A DNA stretch of 64,000 bases from contig DAOUPZ010000001.1 in assembly GCA_030625885.1 (NCBI GenBank), forward strand, positions 62,001-126,000. Reading direction: 5' to 3'. This document shows positions 35,153 to 44,849 of the stretch, piece after piece. How positions within the stretch are numbered: the stretch's first letter is position 1; every line of letters begins with the position of its first letter. The notes below the pieces were generated by a model, which was not told where the DNA came from, searched no databases, and saw only the letters and a program-made list of their open reading frames with translations. Source of the DNA: Clostridia bacterium (lineage in GTDB: Bacteria; Bacillota; DAOUPZ01). Both the position numbers and the translations under genes were made by a program.

Positions 35153-37450
35153 ATGAAAAAATGTTCTGTTTGCAACAAAAACATAGCTGTTGTATTTACA
35201 ACAATTATTGAAAATGGAAAATCTGAAATGAAGGGCTTATGTATAGAATGTGCAAAAAAGATGGGTATTCCGGTTATCGATCAAATTATGCAGCAAACTG
35301 GCATGTCCTCAGAAGATGTTGAAAATTTAACCGAACAGATGAATGAAATGTTTGAAGATATGGATACAGAAGATTTAGATGGCGACAATCTTTTTATGAA
35401 TTTCATCAATGGTTCATTGCCAACAATGAAAGATGGCGATAATAATAAAGATAAAGAAGTAGAAGAAGATAAAGAAGTGTCTTCTTCTACTATTAAGGAC
35501 CAATCAAATGAGAAGGCAGCAACTAAAAAGAAAAAAGGCAAGAAAAAACATTTGGAACTATATGGTGCGAACTTGACGGAAAAAGCGAAGAACAAAGAAG
35601 TTGATAAGATTATTGGAAGGCATAGAGAAATAGATAGAGTGGTACAGATCTTAAATAGACGTACAAAAAACAATCCTATTCTAATTGGTGAACCGGGTGT
35701 GGGGAAGACTGCTATTGCAGAAGGATTGGCAGTGCGAATTGCTGAAAAGCAAGTTCCGGCCAAGTTATTTAATTCTGAGATTTATCTTCTTGATCTGACG
35801 GCGGTTGTAGCGGGTACACAATTTAGAGGACAGTTTGAAGGACGGATGAAATCCATTATTAACGAAGCGAAAGAATGTGGGAACGTTATTTTAGTGATAG
35901 ATGAAGTGCATAACATCATGGGAGCGGGAGAAGTGCATGGCGGGGTTATGAATGCTGCTAATATTTTAAAGCCGGCGCTTGCCCGGGGAGAAATACAGGT
36001 TATTGGAGCAACAACCCTTGAAGAATATCGAAAACATATCGAAAAAGATGCGGCTTTGGAAAGAAGATTCCAACCCGTATTAGTTGAAGAACCGACAGCA
36101 CGGGAAACAATAGAAATTTTAAAAGGCATCAAAAATTATTACGAGGATTATCACAAAGTCAAGATATCAGATGAGGTCATAGAAGGTGCTGTCAATTTAT
36201 CTGAAAGATATATTACTGATCGATATTTGCCTGATAAGGCAATAGATGTGATTGACGAAGCAGGCTCGAGAGCAAATTTAAAAAACCAAGGGCTTGTAGA
36301 ATTAGAAGCTTTGAAAGAAGAACTTAAAAAAATCCAGTATGAGAAATCAACTGCTTCTGCTAATGATCATTATGAAAAAGTCGCCCAATGTAAAATGCAA
36401 GAGTGCAAAATCCATGAAAAGATTGAAGAAATGGAGAAAAACTGTTGTGAGGTACAGATTACAGTCGATGATATTGCATTTGTGATTGAATCCTGGACCA
36501 AGATACCTGTACAAAAAATTACAGAAGCGGAAGCGCAAAAACTATTAAATTTGGAAGAGCGATTGCATAAACGAATTATAGGTCAGAATCAAGCGATTGT
36601 AAGCTTATCAAGGGCGATACGGCGCAATCGTTCAGGGTTTCGTAAGAAGAAAAAGCCGTCTTCATTTATTTTTGTAGGCCCTACGGGAGTAGGAAAAACA
36701 GAACTTGTAAAGACTTTGGCGTATGAACTTTTTGGCAGTGAAGAAGCAATGATTCGCTTTGATATGTCAGAATATATGGAAAAACACACCGTTTCTAAGT
36801 TAATTGGCGCACCTCCTGGATATGTAGGGTATGACCAGGGCGGACAGTTGACGGAAAAGGTAAGACGAAAACCTTATTCGGTTATTCTTTTAGATGAAAT
36901 TGAAAAAGCACATCCGGATGTATTCAATATGTTACTACAAATTCTTGAAGATGGAAGACTAACGGATAGCCAAGGGAGAACGGTATTTTTTGAAAATACT
37001 GTGATTGTTATGACATCTAATGCAGGTACGCACTTAAAATCCACTGGAATTGGTTTTGCAAAAAATGATGGATATGCTGCTTTAGAAAGCCGCGTACAAG
37101 AAGTATTAAAAGGCATTTTCAGACCTGAATTTTTAAATAGAGTGGATGAAACCATTGTATTTACCTACCTCATGAAGGAAGAGCTTCGTCGAATTATTGA
37201 TTTAATGCTTAAAGAAGTCATTGATGAGGGAAAAGAAAAGTCAGTGAATATAGAGATTTCAGATGAGGTAAAAGCGTTTATATTAAAAGAAGGCTATGAT
37301 GAACAATACGGGGCACGGCCGTTAAGAAGAACTATTCAAAGATATGTGGAAGATGAAATCGCTGAACAGTATCTTAAAAATAATTTCAGAGAAGGTGCAA
37401 ATATTAAAGTCGATTTGCAAGAAGGAAAGATTGTATTAGAAACGATGTAA
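35153..37450 (+). CDS. clpE: ATP-dependent Clp unfoldase, ClpE-like
   Basis: The AAA+ unfoldase is about 765 residues and feeds ClpP. The N-terminal zinc finger (CSVCNKNI and CIECAKKMG) is the mark of ClpE. A charged linker of about 60 residues follows (KKKKGKKKHLELYG). AAA domain 1 has GEPGVGKTAIAEG and VILVIDEVHNI; a short middle domain follows; AAA domain 2 has GPTGVGKTELVK and ILLDEIEKAHPDV. IGFAKND is probably the ClpP-binding loop. I place the start at ATG 35153, 9 nt after GGAG; the ORF start at 35138 includes that site. I see no tandem CtsR heptads upstream. It is longer than Bacillus ClpE, mainly through the linker. Confidence 0.88.
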   Translation: MKKCSVCNKNIAVVFTTIIENGKSEMKGLCIECAKKMGIPVIDQIMQQTGMSSEDVENLTEQMNEMFEDMDTEDLDGDNLFMNFINGSLPTMKDGDNNKDKEVEEDKEVSSSTIKDQSNEKAATKKKKGKKKHLELYGANLTEKAKNKEVDKIIGRHREIDRVVQILNRRTKNNPILIGEPGVGKTAIAEGLAVRIAEKQVPAKLFNSEIYLLDLTAVVAGTQFRGQFEGRMKSIINEAKECGNVILVIDEVHNIMGAGEVHGGVMNAANILKPALARGEIQVIGATTLEEYRKHIEKDAALERRFQPVLVEEPTARETIEILKGIKNYYEDYHKVKISDEVIEGAVNLSERYITDRYLPDKAIDVIDEAGSRANLKNQGLVELEALKEELKKIQYEKSTASANDHYEKVAQCKMQECKIHEKIEEMEKNCCEVQITVDDIAFVIESWTKIPVQKITEAEAQKLLNLEERLHKRIIGQNQAIVSLSRAIRRNRSGFRKKKKPSSFIFVGPTGVGKTELVKTLAYELFGSEEAMIRFDMSEYMEKHTVSKLIGAPPGYVGYDQGGQLTEKVRRKPYSVILLDEIEKAHPDVFNMLLQILEDGRLTDSQGRTVFFENTVIVMTSNAGTHLKSTGIGFAKNDGYAALESRVQEVLKGIFRPEFLNRVDETIVFTYLMKEELRRIIDLMLKEVIDEGKEKSVNIEISDEVKAFILKEGYDEQYGARPLRRTIQRYVEDEIAEQYLKNNFREGANIKVDLQEGKIVLETM

Positions 37451-37461
37451 AGTTCATCAAT

Positions 37462-37504
37462 AACAATGGGGGGACATCTGGTTTTAAGGGATGTCCCCAT
37501 TGTT
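37462..37504. terminator. Bidirectional terminator
   Basis: AACAATGGGG with GGACATC pairs with GATGTCCCCATTGTT across a 10-nt loop, between convergent genes. Confidence 0.82.
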
Positions 37505-38488
37505 TTAGAAATCACAAAACGTCATACTCGTAGGTTTAAACATTATGTTTTGGGGAATCCCCTTCAGCCATGAAGAAATATTTTCAAAAGTAATCGATGC
37601 TCTTCTTTCCATAGACTCATCTGTTGCGAAGGCAACATGAGGTGTAAGGTATGTGTTTTTGGCGTTCAACAATGGATGATTTGATGGTATGGGCGGTTCC
37701 ATTTCAAACACATCAATACCTGCCCCACCAAGCTTATCATTATTTAATGCTTCAGCAAGCGCTGTGCTGTCAATGACAGCACCTCTTGCAGCATTTATTA
37801 GGATGCTGGTTGGTTTCATTAATGCAATTCTTTCTTTGCTCATAAGCATTTCTGTTTCTTCCGTTAGAGGGGTATGAAGCGTGACAATATCACTTTTCTC
37901 AAGAAGGTTTTCTAGAGTTACATAGGTAACCCCTACGTCTTGAGCTTCTTTATTTTCATGTCTGTCATAGCCTAATAATTTACAATTAAAAGCTTTTGAT
38001 ATTCTGGCAACAGTGGTTCCGATGGCGCCTGTGCCGATGATACCAACTGTTTTATTGTAGAGTTCATTGCCTACTAAGCCTGCTTTGGTGCCATTATTTC
38101 TAGTTGCCTGATGACAGGGAACGATCTTTCTTAATGTAGAGAGCATGAGACCAAAAGTGAGTTCGGCAACGGCGTAAGTACAATAACCGGCAGCGTTGGA
38201 AATAAGAATATTATTTTCTTCACATGCGTTTACATCAACGTGATCAATACCTGTAAATGCAACGGATATCATTTTAAGATGAGGGCAGGCACTTATTACA
38301 TTACCTCCAAGAGGAGAATTGGCGATAATAAGTACATCGGCTTCTGAAGCTCTGGAAATAAGTTCTTTCTTGTCTTGAATTTTATTTAAACAAGGTACAA
38401 ATTCATGGCCTGCATCTATAAATGGTTTTGCAAGCTTACTTAGGGTTTCTTTACTTACACCTAAGGGTTCTAACATTACAATTTGCAT
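37505..38488 (-). CDS. NAD-dependent D-2-hydroxyacid dehydrogenase
   Basis: The 327-residue cytoplasmic oxidoreductase interconverts 2-keto and D-2-hydroxy acids. The NAD-binding motif is TVGIIGTGAIGTTVARI (about 145-162). The catalytic Arg is in NAARGAVIDS (about 233), Glu in FEMEPPIP (about 262) and His in LTPHVAFAT (about 285). The N-terminal part (ISVAFTGIDHVDVNACEE) is also typical. The closest-feeling relatives are phosphoglycerate or glyoxylate/hydroxypyruvate-type dehydrogenases; there is no ACT domain, so serine synthesis is not implied. Monocistronic; GGAGTG precedes the ATG. Confidence 0.9.
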   Translation of the reverse strand: MQIVMLEPLGVSKETLSKLAKPFIDAGHEFVPCLNKIQDKKELISRASEADVLIIANSPLGGNVISACPHLKMISVAFTGIDHVDVNACEENNILISNAAGYCTYAVAELTFGLMLSTLRKIVPCHQATRNNGTKAGLVGNELYNKTVGIIGTGAIGTTVARISKAFNCKLLGYDRHENKEAQDVGVTYVTLENLLEKSDIVTLHTPLTEETEMLMSKERIALMKPTSILINAARGAVIDSTALAEALNNDKLGGAGIDVFEMEPPIPSNHPLLNAKNTYLTPHVAFATDESMERRASITFENISSWLKGIPQNIMFKPTSMTFCDF

Positions 38489-38543
38489 TAATAAACACTC
38501 CTTTTATGCACTGATTGAATTAAGTGAAATTGAACTTTATATA

Positions 38544-38614
38544 ATGCAATAAAGAAATTTACATTGCGGGTTTGCAAGAGCAATTTTAAATGCAAAATCT
38601 TTATTGTAAAGCAT
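38544..38614. repeat. MITE-like element, family 2, copy D (internally deleted)
   Basis: The left end ATGCAATAAAGAAATTTACA and right end AAATGCAAAATCTTTATTGT are both present. The central hairpin is gone, leaving a 71-nt palindromic remnant. Confidence 0.78.
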
Positions 38615-38765
38615 AAAATAAAATAAATGTAGCATATGACGATAAAGAAAAAATTGTACTAATTAATAACATTTTGCTTTCCTATAGTTTGATATTGCTT
38701 GTGTATAATTAATTGTCTTAATAATAGAATGAGCTTAGGAAGGCAATTTTATGATAAAATATTAC

Positions 38766-38795
38766 TTGAATTTTGTTTTGATAATAATGTATAAT
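38766..38795 (+). promoter_or_regulatory. Sigma-A-type promoter for diguanylate cyclase gene
   Basis: TTGAAT and TATAAT are separated by 18 bp, about 60 nt before the start codon. Confidence 0.55.
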
Positions 38796-38861
38796 GACTA
38801 TTGGAATATTTAACCAATATAAAACTTTTTTAGATAATCTTAATTAGGGGACTTGTATATA

Positions 38862-40598
38862 ATGAAAGGGTTAATTAATAAAAAATGGGTTGTGCTTGTT
38901 CTTATATTGGCTATATTTATAGGACTATATATTAATGTGTGTCACTCTAATGCGATTTCTGTAGAGGCTAAATGTGGCGTTATTGATCTTCTGGATTGGA
39001 ACTTTGAAAAAGATGGGATTATCCATTTGGATGGCCGGTGGGAACTATATTTCAATGAATTATTAGAACCGGATAAACTAAAAAACAGGAGGCCAGACGG
39101 GTATTTTCACATACCGGGAACATTAGGGGCACAATTGGCTGGAAAAACGACAGGGTATATGACACTCCATTTGAAAATGATGGTTCCTGATGATATTGTC
39201 TATGGCCTTCGGATAAACAATAGATTATCCGCATCTAAGGTGTGGGTCAATGGTGTATTTCAGGGTTCTCACGGAAAGATCGGTAAAAGCTTTGCAGAAG
39301 AAAGAGCCATTTATTTACCCGTTTATGCTTTTTTTACTTCAGAGAATGAAAAAGTTGATATTGTGATTCAAGCTTCAAATTTTAGAGATATTCAGCCGAT
39401 TATTTATTCAATAGACTTTGGGTTAAAAAAGCAGATTATGGGTGTATACACTTTGAGTATTATTATGGATACCTTGATTATTGGTGCTTTGCTCATGATA
39501 GAACTTTGTTATTTAGCTATATATTTTTTAAGGAGAAAAGAAAGAACATTCCTCTATTTTGCGGTATTATGTTTTTTAATTCAATTAAGGTGTTTAGTTT
39601 TAAACGAAAGAATACTTGTCCAGTTTTACCCTGAGATGCCTTACGAACTAATGAGTAAAATTGCTGCTATTACCTATTATTTATGGGTTATGATGTATGT
39701 ATTATTCTTAAAAGAACAATTCGAGGATTTTTCAAAGAGAATGACAGATTTTGCTGTGTTGTTTGGCAGTATATTTACAGGTATTTGCGTTGTAACGATC
39801 AATACCTTTTATGATCGTTTAGCTATATACGGCCATGTATTTTTGATTATTATTATCTTATACTTACTTGTTTTTTTAATAAGAAAATCACGGGAACGAG
39901 ATATAAACGGTAGAGTTTCCTTAATGGCGCTTCTGGTTTTAGCTATTACAGGTATTAATGATGTGTTGATAAATAACGGTGTGTTTTCAAATGTCTATGT
40001 TTTTCAAATTGGAATGTTCATCTTTGCATTCCTTGAATCATACATGTTGGCAATAAACTTTTCTACTGGATTTACTCGTTTAGAAGAACTTTCTCTTGAA
40101 AATCAAAGCATATATGAAAAATCCATCAGAGATGGATTAACCAATTTATACAATCATAAGTATATTGAACAAATTTTAAGTAGTTCTATTGATCGGTATA
40201 ATGAACTGAATGAAATATTCACTGTACTTATGATTGATATTGACTATTTTAAAGCAATTAATGATGAATATGGCCATCCCTTTGGGGATCGCGTATTAAT
40301 TGGTATTAGTCATATGTTTAAGAAAAGTTTACGTGCAACTGATTATGTGGGGAGATATGGTGGAGAAGAATTCTTAATTATTTTGCCCAATACGAATAAG
40401 GTTGAGGCTCGAGAAATCGCAGAGCGGATTAGAAGCAATATTGGGAATTTTACTTGGTTTAATGGAAAATTACATATTACAATTAGTATTGGGTTGTATG
40501 AAAATCAAGTAAATACAAAAGAGGAATGCGTGAAGCATGTGGATCAACTTTTATATTTAGCTAAGGATAAAGGGAGAAATCGTGTAGAGGAAGCTTAG
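38862..40598 (+). CDS. 7TM sensor diguanylate cyclase (GGDEF)
   Basis: The protein is about 578 residues. It has an N-terminal helix, an extracellular jelly-roll-like sensor (DLLDWNFEKDGIIHLDGRWE, resembling 7TMR-DISM extracellular domains), seven hydrophobic helices (about 200-395), a short coiled linker, and a GGDEF domain (about 415-575). The active site is RYGGEEFLI, with an RxxD product-inhibition site (RATD) five residues before it, so it should make cyclic di-GMP from GTP with feedback control. Start ATG 38862 has AGGGGAC upstream; TTG 38853 is less likely. The next gene follows 10 nt later. Confidence 0.9.
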   Translation: MKGLINKKWVVLVLILAIFIGLYINVCHSNAISVEAKCGVIDLLDWNFEKDGIIHLDGRWELYFNELLEPDKLKNRRPDGYFHIPGTLGAQLAGKTTGYMTLHLKMMVPDDIVYGLRINNRLSASKVWVNGVFQGSHGKIGKSFAEERAIYLPVYAFFTSENEKVDIVIQASNFRDIQPIIYSIDFGLKKQIMGVYTLSIIMDTLIIGALLMIELCYLAIYFLRRKERTFLYFAVLCFLIQLRCLVLNERILVQFYPEMPYELMSKIAAITYYLWVMMYVLFLKEQFEDFSKRMTDFAVLFGSIFTGICVVTINTFYDRLAIYGHVFLIIIILYLLVFLIRKSRERDINGRVSLMALLVLAITGINDVLINNGVFSNVYVFQIGMFIFAFLESYMLAINFSTGFTRLEELSLENQSIYEKSIRDGLTNLYNHKYIEQILSSSIDRYNELNEIFTVLMIDIDYFKAINDEYGHPFGDRVLIGISHMFKKSLRATDYVGRYGGEEFLIILPNTNKVEAREIAERIRSNIGNFTWFNGKLHITISIGLYENQVNTKEECVKHVDQLLYLAKDKGRNRVEEA

Positions 40599-40608
40599 GT
40601 GATGATGA

Positions 40609-41232
40609 ATGGAAATTTCAAACGTAGTATATTTTGTAACCGTATCAATGATGCTGACGCTTGCACCGGGGCCGGACATCATATTTGTCATTACGCAAAG
40701 TATTTCTAAAGGTCGAAAAGCAGGCATCTCTACAGCATTAGGGTTATGTTCAGGTATTACGGTTCATACTACGGCTGCTGCATTGGGTATTTCCGCTATT
40801 TTGCATCAATCGGCCATTGCTTTTCAAATTTTGAAATATGCGGGTGCATGCTATCTATTATTTTTAGCATGGAAAGCGATTAAGGAAGGAGAAACTTCCT
40901 TATCAACAGAATCAGTTAACAAACAAAGTTTTTGGAGTCTTTTTAAACGTGGCATACTAATGAATATTTTAAATCCTAAAGTATCACTTTTTTTTCTGGC
41001 CTTTTTGCCTCAGTTCGTATCCACTGAATCAGGACATGTTCCTGTACAGATGATTATTTTGGGACTGATTTTTATGCTGCAAGCGATTGTAATTTTTACG
41101 ATTGTAGCCCTATTTTCCGGAGCTTTCGGAGAAAAAATATTAAATAGACCAGGTATCGGTAAGTACATCAATTTTGTAAAGGCGAGTGTATTTGGTTTGA
41201 TTGGTATCAAATTAGCACTAACGGATCGTTAA
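40609..41232 (+). CDS. LysE/RhtB family amino acid exporter
   Basis: The 207-residue membrane protein has six helices. MMLTLAPGPDIIFVITQSIS is the RhtB-branch signature (PGP), and KRGILMNILNPKVSLFFLAF (about 112) is the second motif. Members export homoserine lactone, threonine or similar amino acids; the exact substrate is unknown. It starts 10 nt after the diguanylate cyclase gene and is probably co-transcribed. It ends in a perfect palindromic terminator. Confidence 0.9.
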   Translation: MEISNVVYFVTVSMMLTLAPGPDIIFVITQSISKGRKAGISTALGLCSGITVHTTAAALGISAILHQSAIAFQILKYAGACYLLFLAWKAIKEGETSLSTESVNKQSFWSLFKRGILMNILNPKVSLFFLAFLPQFVSTESGHVPVQMIILGLIFMLQAIVIFTIVALFSGAFGEKILNRPGIGKYINFVKASVFGLIGIKLALTDR

Positions 41233-41254
41233 AGAAATATTGAAAATGCGTGAA

Positions 41255-41294
41255 GAGGTTGTGACAAAAGCTAATTAGCTTTTGTCACAACCTC
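41255..41294. terminator. Perfect 40-bp palindrome, terminator
   Basis: GAGGTTGTGACAAAAGCTAA is followed with no spacer by its exact reverse complement, then TTTTAT. It lies between convergent genes. Confidence 0.85.
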
Positions 41295-41333
41295 TTTTAT
41301 CATATAACCCAATAGTAATAACTGTCTTATTTT

Positions 41334-41768
41334 TTACAATCCTGTAGATCCAAAACCGCCTTCTCCTCTAGACGATGAATTTAATTCAGCAACTTCTTCA
41401 ACGTCTATTGATAATACAGGCTTTATAACCATTTGGGCAATTTTCATACCATTCTCTACTCTGAATTTTTCTTTGCCATGATTAATTAAAATAATACCAA
41501 TTTCTCCTCTGTACCCTTCGTCTATTGTTCCCGGTGTATTTAATACCGTTATTTGATTTTTTAGAGCGAGTCCGCTACGTGGTCGAATTTGAGCCTCTGT
41601 ATTTTGAGGTAATTCTATAATGATTCCTGTTTGTATCAGTTTTGACTCACCAGGTAAAACTTCAGTTGATACAACTGAAAATAAATCTAAACCTGCATCA
41701 CCTGGATGAGCATATTGTGGTAATTTTGCATCATTACTAATTTTTTTAACTCTTAATTTGTTGTTCAT
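41334..41768 (-). CDS. dut: dUTP diphosphatase
   Basis: The 144-residue trimeric dUTPase hydrolyses dUTP to dUMP and pyrophosphate, limiting uracil in DNA and feeding dTMP synthesis. All five motifs are present: [52 protein letters not shown], and the C-terminal arm [11 protein letters not shown] that closes the active site. Length is normal. GGAGGC precedes the ATG. Monocistronic. Confidence 0.96.
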   Translation of the reverse strand: MNNKLRVKKISNDAKLPQYAHPGDAGLDLFSVVSTEVLPGESKLIQTGIIIELPQNTEAQIRPRSGLALKNQITVLNTPGTIDEGYRGEIGIILINHGKEKFRVENGMKIAQMVIKPVLSIDVEEVAELNSSSRGEGGFGSTGL

Positions 41769-42029
41769 AATATAGCCTCCTGAGTATCTTTTATAGGATC
41801 TATTATAAACTTAATTCCAGAACAATGCCAAGCAGATACAAATAGATCAACTTAAATATTGTCAGAGATGCTTCTAGAAAATATTGGTTTTTTTTGTTGC
41901 ATCACTTGTATTACAAAATAAAACAAAAGAAGGAAAAATTTCTAAAAAAAGAGAATATATACAACGTCTTATGAATGGGATTGATCAATTATACTTTTGT
42001 ATAACTCCAATGGCAGAGAGGAGAAAAAA

Positions 42030-44204
42030 TTGAAAAACAAGTTTAGCGATCTTGTAGATATGCAAAAGACACAAAAAATGTTGGATGAATTCTATCAGTT
42101 AACAAAGATTCCGTATACTGTTCTAGATGTTGATGGGAGTATCTTGAACAGAAGTGAGTGGCAAGATATTTGTACGCAGTTTCACAGGCAGCATCCAAAG
42201 ACAGAGAGGCGATGCCAAATAAGTGATGCCACTATTAAAAGCAGATTGGATGCGAAGGAAGGGTATATAATCTATAAATGCCAGAACGGTTTGATTAGTG
42301 CTTCTACGCCGATTATTATTGAAGGCGTGCACTTAGCCACCTTATTTTTGGGGCAGTTGTTTTTTAAAACACCAGATATGGCATATTTCCAGCGTCAAGC
42401 GGAAGCGTTTGGATTTGATGTTGATACATATTTGGCTGCTGTGGAACGTGTTCCCATTGTTACTGTGGACCAGCTGCACAGCTATATGAAAATTTTTCGG
42501 CAATTAGCAGAAGTAATTGCCGATATGGGTTTGAAACAGCTAAGACTGAAGGAAACGGAAGAATCATTGCGCAAGGCTAATGATAATTTGGAGAGTCTTG
42601 TCAGAAAACGAACTATGGAATTGGCTAAAATTACTGATAATATGCAGGATAGTATTTGTCTAGTTAATAGGGAAGGTGTTTTTCAGTATGTTAGCCCGTC
42701 AATTAAAAATTTTCTTGGGTATGTACCAGAAGATTGGATGGGGAGAACAAGTTATGAGATGATACATCCACACGATATTGATAAACTTTATAAAATTATG
42801 AAGTTGCTTATTTATAATGGTTTGCCGAGGAAAGTGGAATATCGTTGTCGCCATGTAAAGGGCCATTATGTCTGGGTAGAGTCCATTGTCAATTTATTAT
42901 TAGATGATAATAATATACCTGTTAAAATTGTTATCAGTACCCGTGATATAACAGAACGTAAACAAGCTGAAGAGGCACTACGAGAAAGTGAGGAAAGGTA
43001 CCAGTTCTTTTTTGAACTCTTACCTGATGGTATTTTTGTTTATTGTGATGAACAGATTACTTTTGTCAACACTGCTGGAGCAAGGTTGGTGGGGTTTGCT
43101 AATCCTCAGGAAGTGATTGGAAAAGAAATAATGAGTATAATAAATGTGCATCCGGATTATCAAGAAGCGGTAGAAGAACGAAGACAGAAATTATATAGAG
43201 GGGAAAAGAGGATGCCATTGCTTGAACAAAATTTTATTTGTCCTGATGGGACGATTGTAGATGTTGAAGTAGCGGCTACTGCTTTTACATATAAAGGAAA
43301 GAACTCTGTCATGATTGTTATGCGTGATATTACAAAGCGTAAAAAAACGGAAGAATTACGGAGAAAGGCTGAAGAGAATAAGCGGTTATTAGATGAAGCG
43401 CTTAAGTACGATAAATTAAGAACGGAATTTTTTGCGAATCTTTCCCATGAATTTAGAACACCGCTAAATGTCATCCTGAGTGCATTACAATTGTTGGAGG
43501 TATATTTACAAAATCAATCATTCATATATGCCGAGAAAACTAACAATTATAAAAACATTATGAAGCAGAATTGCTTAAGACTATTAAGACTGGTTAATAA
43601 CTTAATTGATATTACTAAAATTGATTCGGATTTCTTTGAAGTGAACTGTCAAAACCATAATATTGTCAATATTGTAGAAGATATCACATTATCCGTTGCA
43701 GAATATATAGAAAACAACAATTTAAAACTATTATTTGATACGGATGTAGAAGAAAAGATCATAGCCTGTGATCCAGATAAAATTGAAAGGATCATGCTTA
43801 ATCTTCTCTCCAATGCTGTGAAATTTTCAAAACATAGTGGGATGATAAGGGTAAATGTGCATGATAAGGGAGAAAGTATCGTTATTTCCGTAAAAGATAA
43901 CGGGGTTGGGATTCCAGAGGAAAAGCAAGCTATTATTTTTGAACGCTTTAGGCAGGTAGACAAAACCTTTACAAGAAATCATGAAGGGAGCGGTATTGGA
44001 TTATCTCTTGTTTACTCTCTGGTTGAAATGCATGGAGGGAAAATTTTTGTGGTTAGTGAATATGATGTAGGAAGTGAGTTTGTTATTGAACTTCCGGTGA
44101 AGGTATTAGATGAAGTTGATAATACAGAAGTAAACGAGAAAAGTGAAATCCAGCAGGATTATATGGAAAGAATAAACATTGAGTTTTCAGATATATATTT
44201 GTAA
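42030..44204 (+). CDS. PocR/PAS sensor histidine kinase
   Basis: The kinase is about 724 residues with no membrane helix. An N-terminal PocR ligand-binding domain (about 10-175: FYQLTKIPYTVLDVDGSILN, with RRCQISD) is followed by a short coil and two PAS domains (about 200-320 and 330-450). The HisKA H-box is FFANLSHEFRTPLNVILSAL; the ATPase domain has N-box ERIMLNLLSNAVKFS and G-boxes DNGVGIPEE and GSGIGLSLVYSLVEMHGG. No receiver domain and no adjacent response regulator gene, so it is an orphan kinase. I place the start at TTG 42030 (GAGAGGAG upstream); the ORF start 41997 is also TTG, without a site. PocR domains sense small hydrocarbon derivatives; the ligand here is unknown. Confidence 0.9.
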   Translation: MKNKFSDLVDMQKTQKMLDEFYQLTKIPYTVLDVDGSILNRSEWQDICTQFHRQHPKTERRCQISDATIKSRLDAKEGYIIYKCQNGLISASTPIIIEGVHLATLFLGQLFFKTPDMAYFQRQAEAFGFDVDTYLAAVERVPIVTVDQLHSYMKIFRQLAEVIADMGLKQLRLKETEESLRKANDNLESLVRKRTMELAKITDNMQDSICLVNREGVFQYVSPSIKNFLGYVPEDWMGRTSYEMIHPHDIDKLYKIMKLLIYNGLPRKVEYRCRHVKGHYVWVESIVNLLLDDNNIPVKIVISTRDITERKQAEEALRESEERYQFFFELLPDGIFVYCDEQITFVNTAGARLVGFANPQEVIGKEIMSIINVHPDYQEAVEERRQKLYRGEKRMPLLEQNFICPDGTIVDVEVAATAFTYKGKNSVMIVMRDITKRKKTEELRRKAEENKRLLDEALKYDKLRTEFFANLSHEFRTPLNVILSALQLLEVYLQNQSFIYAEKTNNYKNIMKQNCLRLLRLVNNLIDITKIDSDFFEVNCQNHNIVNIVEDITLSVAEYIENNNLKLLFDTDVEEKIIACDPDKIERIMLNLLSNAVKFSKHSGMIRVNVHDKGESIVISVKDNGVGIPEEKQAIIFERFRQVDKTFTRNHEGSGIGLSLVYSLVEMHGGKIFVVSEYDVGSEFVIELPVKVLDEVDNTEVNEKSEIQQDYMERINIEFSDIYL

Positions 44205-44326
44205 AATTAGAGGTGTTATGGTACCATAGCACAAGCAATAGATGATTATGCAATTAACGTAAATTAGCCAATCTTTTTATATTTTATATTTTTTTTATAA
44301 AACACTTATTTTTTTTAATAAAAAGC

Positions 44327-44355
44327 TTGCAATCAAATTACAATTGAGATATAAT
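44327..44355 (+). promoter_or_regulatory. Promoter of cold-shock gene with long leader
   Basis: TTGCAA-17 bp-TATAAT. The start codon is about 120 nt downstream. The long untranslated leader contains CCTCTAATTAGGGG and resembles the structured leaders of cold-shock mRNAs. Confidence 0.7.
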
Positions 44356-44480
44356 TTGATTAAGCGTTAAAAAGTTGCGAAAAACTGAAATGTTCTTTAG
44401 GCCTCTAATTAGGGGTATTGTAAGAGTAGTTTAGTATAATCCCACTTTTTGATTCAATTTATTTTAAGGAGGCCTATACA

Positions 44481-44681
44481 ATGCAAGGAAAAGTAAAATG
44501 GTTTAATGCAGAAAAAGGTTTTGGATTCATCGAAAGTAATGATGGTGGAGATGTTTTTGTTCATTTCTCTGCAATTCAAACAGACGGATTTAAAACACTT
44601 GAAGAAGGACAAAATGTAGAGTTTGACGTTATCGAAGGTAACCGTGGTCCACAAGCAGCTAATGTTGTTGTTGGTGGCTAA
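44481..44681 (+). CDS. Cold-shock protein (CspA family)
   Basis: The 66-residue single cold-shock domain binds RNA and single-stranded DNA and melts mRNA structure. The RNP1 motif is KGFGFIES and the RNP2 motif [10 protein letters not shown]; the start [18 protein letters not shown] is diagnostic. Length is normal. AAGGAGGCC lies before the ATG and a terminator follows. The paralog letter cannot be assigned. Confidence 0.97.
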   Translation: MQGKVKWFNAEKGFGFIESNDGGDVFVHFSAIQTDGFKTLEEGQNVEFDVIEGNRGPQAANVVVGG

Positions 44682-44704
44682 GATAAATCAAATGATGTAA
44701 AAAC

Positions 44705-44735
44705 GGCACTTCCGAAATTTCGGGAGTGTCTTTTT
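44705..44735 (+). terminator. Terminator of cold-shock gene
   Basis: GGCACTTCCGAAA pairs with TTTCGGGAGTGTC and TTTTT follows. Confidence 0.85.
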
Positions 44736-44803
44736 CATATTGTGTAATATAATCGTAATCACTAGAGAATTTGAGTGGAAAAATTACATTTAAATCAAAT
44801 AAC

Positions 44804-44832
44804 TTTACAAAAGCATTTTTTTATGTTAAAAT
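44804..44832 (+). promoter_or_regulatory. Promoter of the T-box glyS leader
   Basis: TTTACA-17 bp-TAAAAT, about 20 nt before the T-box structure. Confidence 0.6.
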
Positions 44833-44849
44833 CAAAAAAATATCATATT

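Larger units (their letters stand above)
38489..38861. other. Intergenic region with family-2 repeat and promoter
   Basis: This gap of 373 nt holds repeat copy D at 38544-38614 and the promoter of the diguanylate cyclase gene. A 20-codon ORF at 38751 has an AGGAAGG site but overlaps the promoter; I do not call it. Confidence 0.5.

Noticed and set aside
38751-38813. 20-codon ORF with an AGGAAGG site before the diguanylate cyclase gene
   Set aside because: It overlaps the likely -35 and -10 boxes of the next gene and has no protein-like features, so it is probably chance.
41880-42029. Open frame leading into the PocR kinase region (FVASLVLQNKTKEGKISKKR)
   Set aside because: It has no start codon or ribosome site, its frame differs from the kinase, and it lies in the promoter region.
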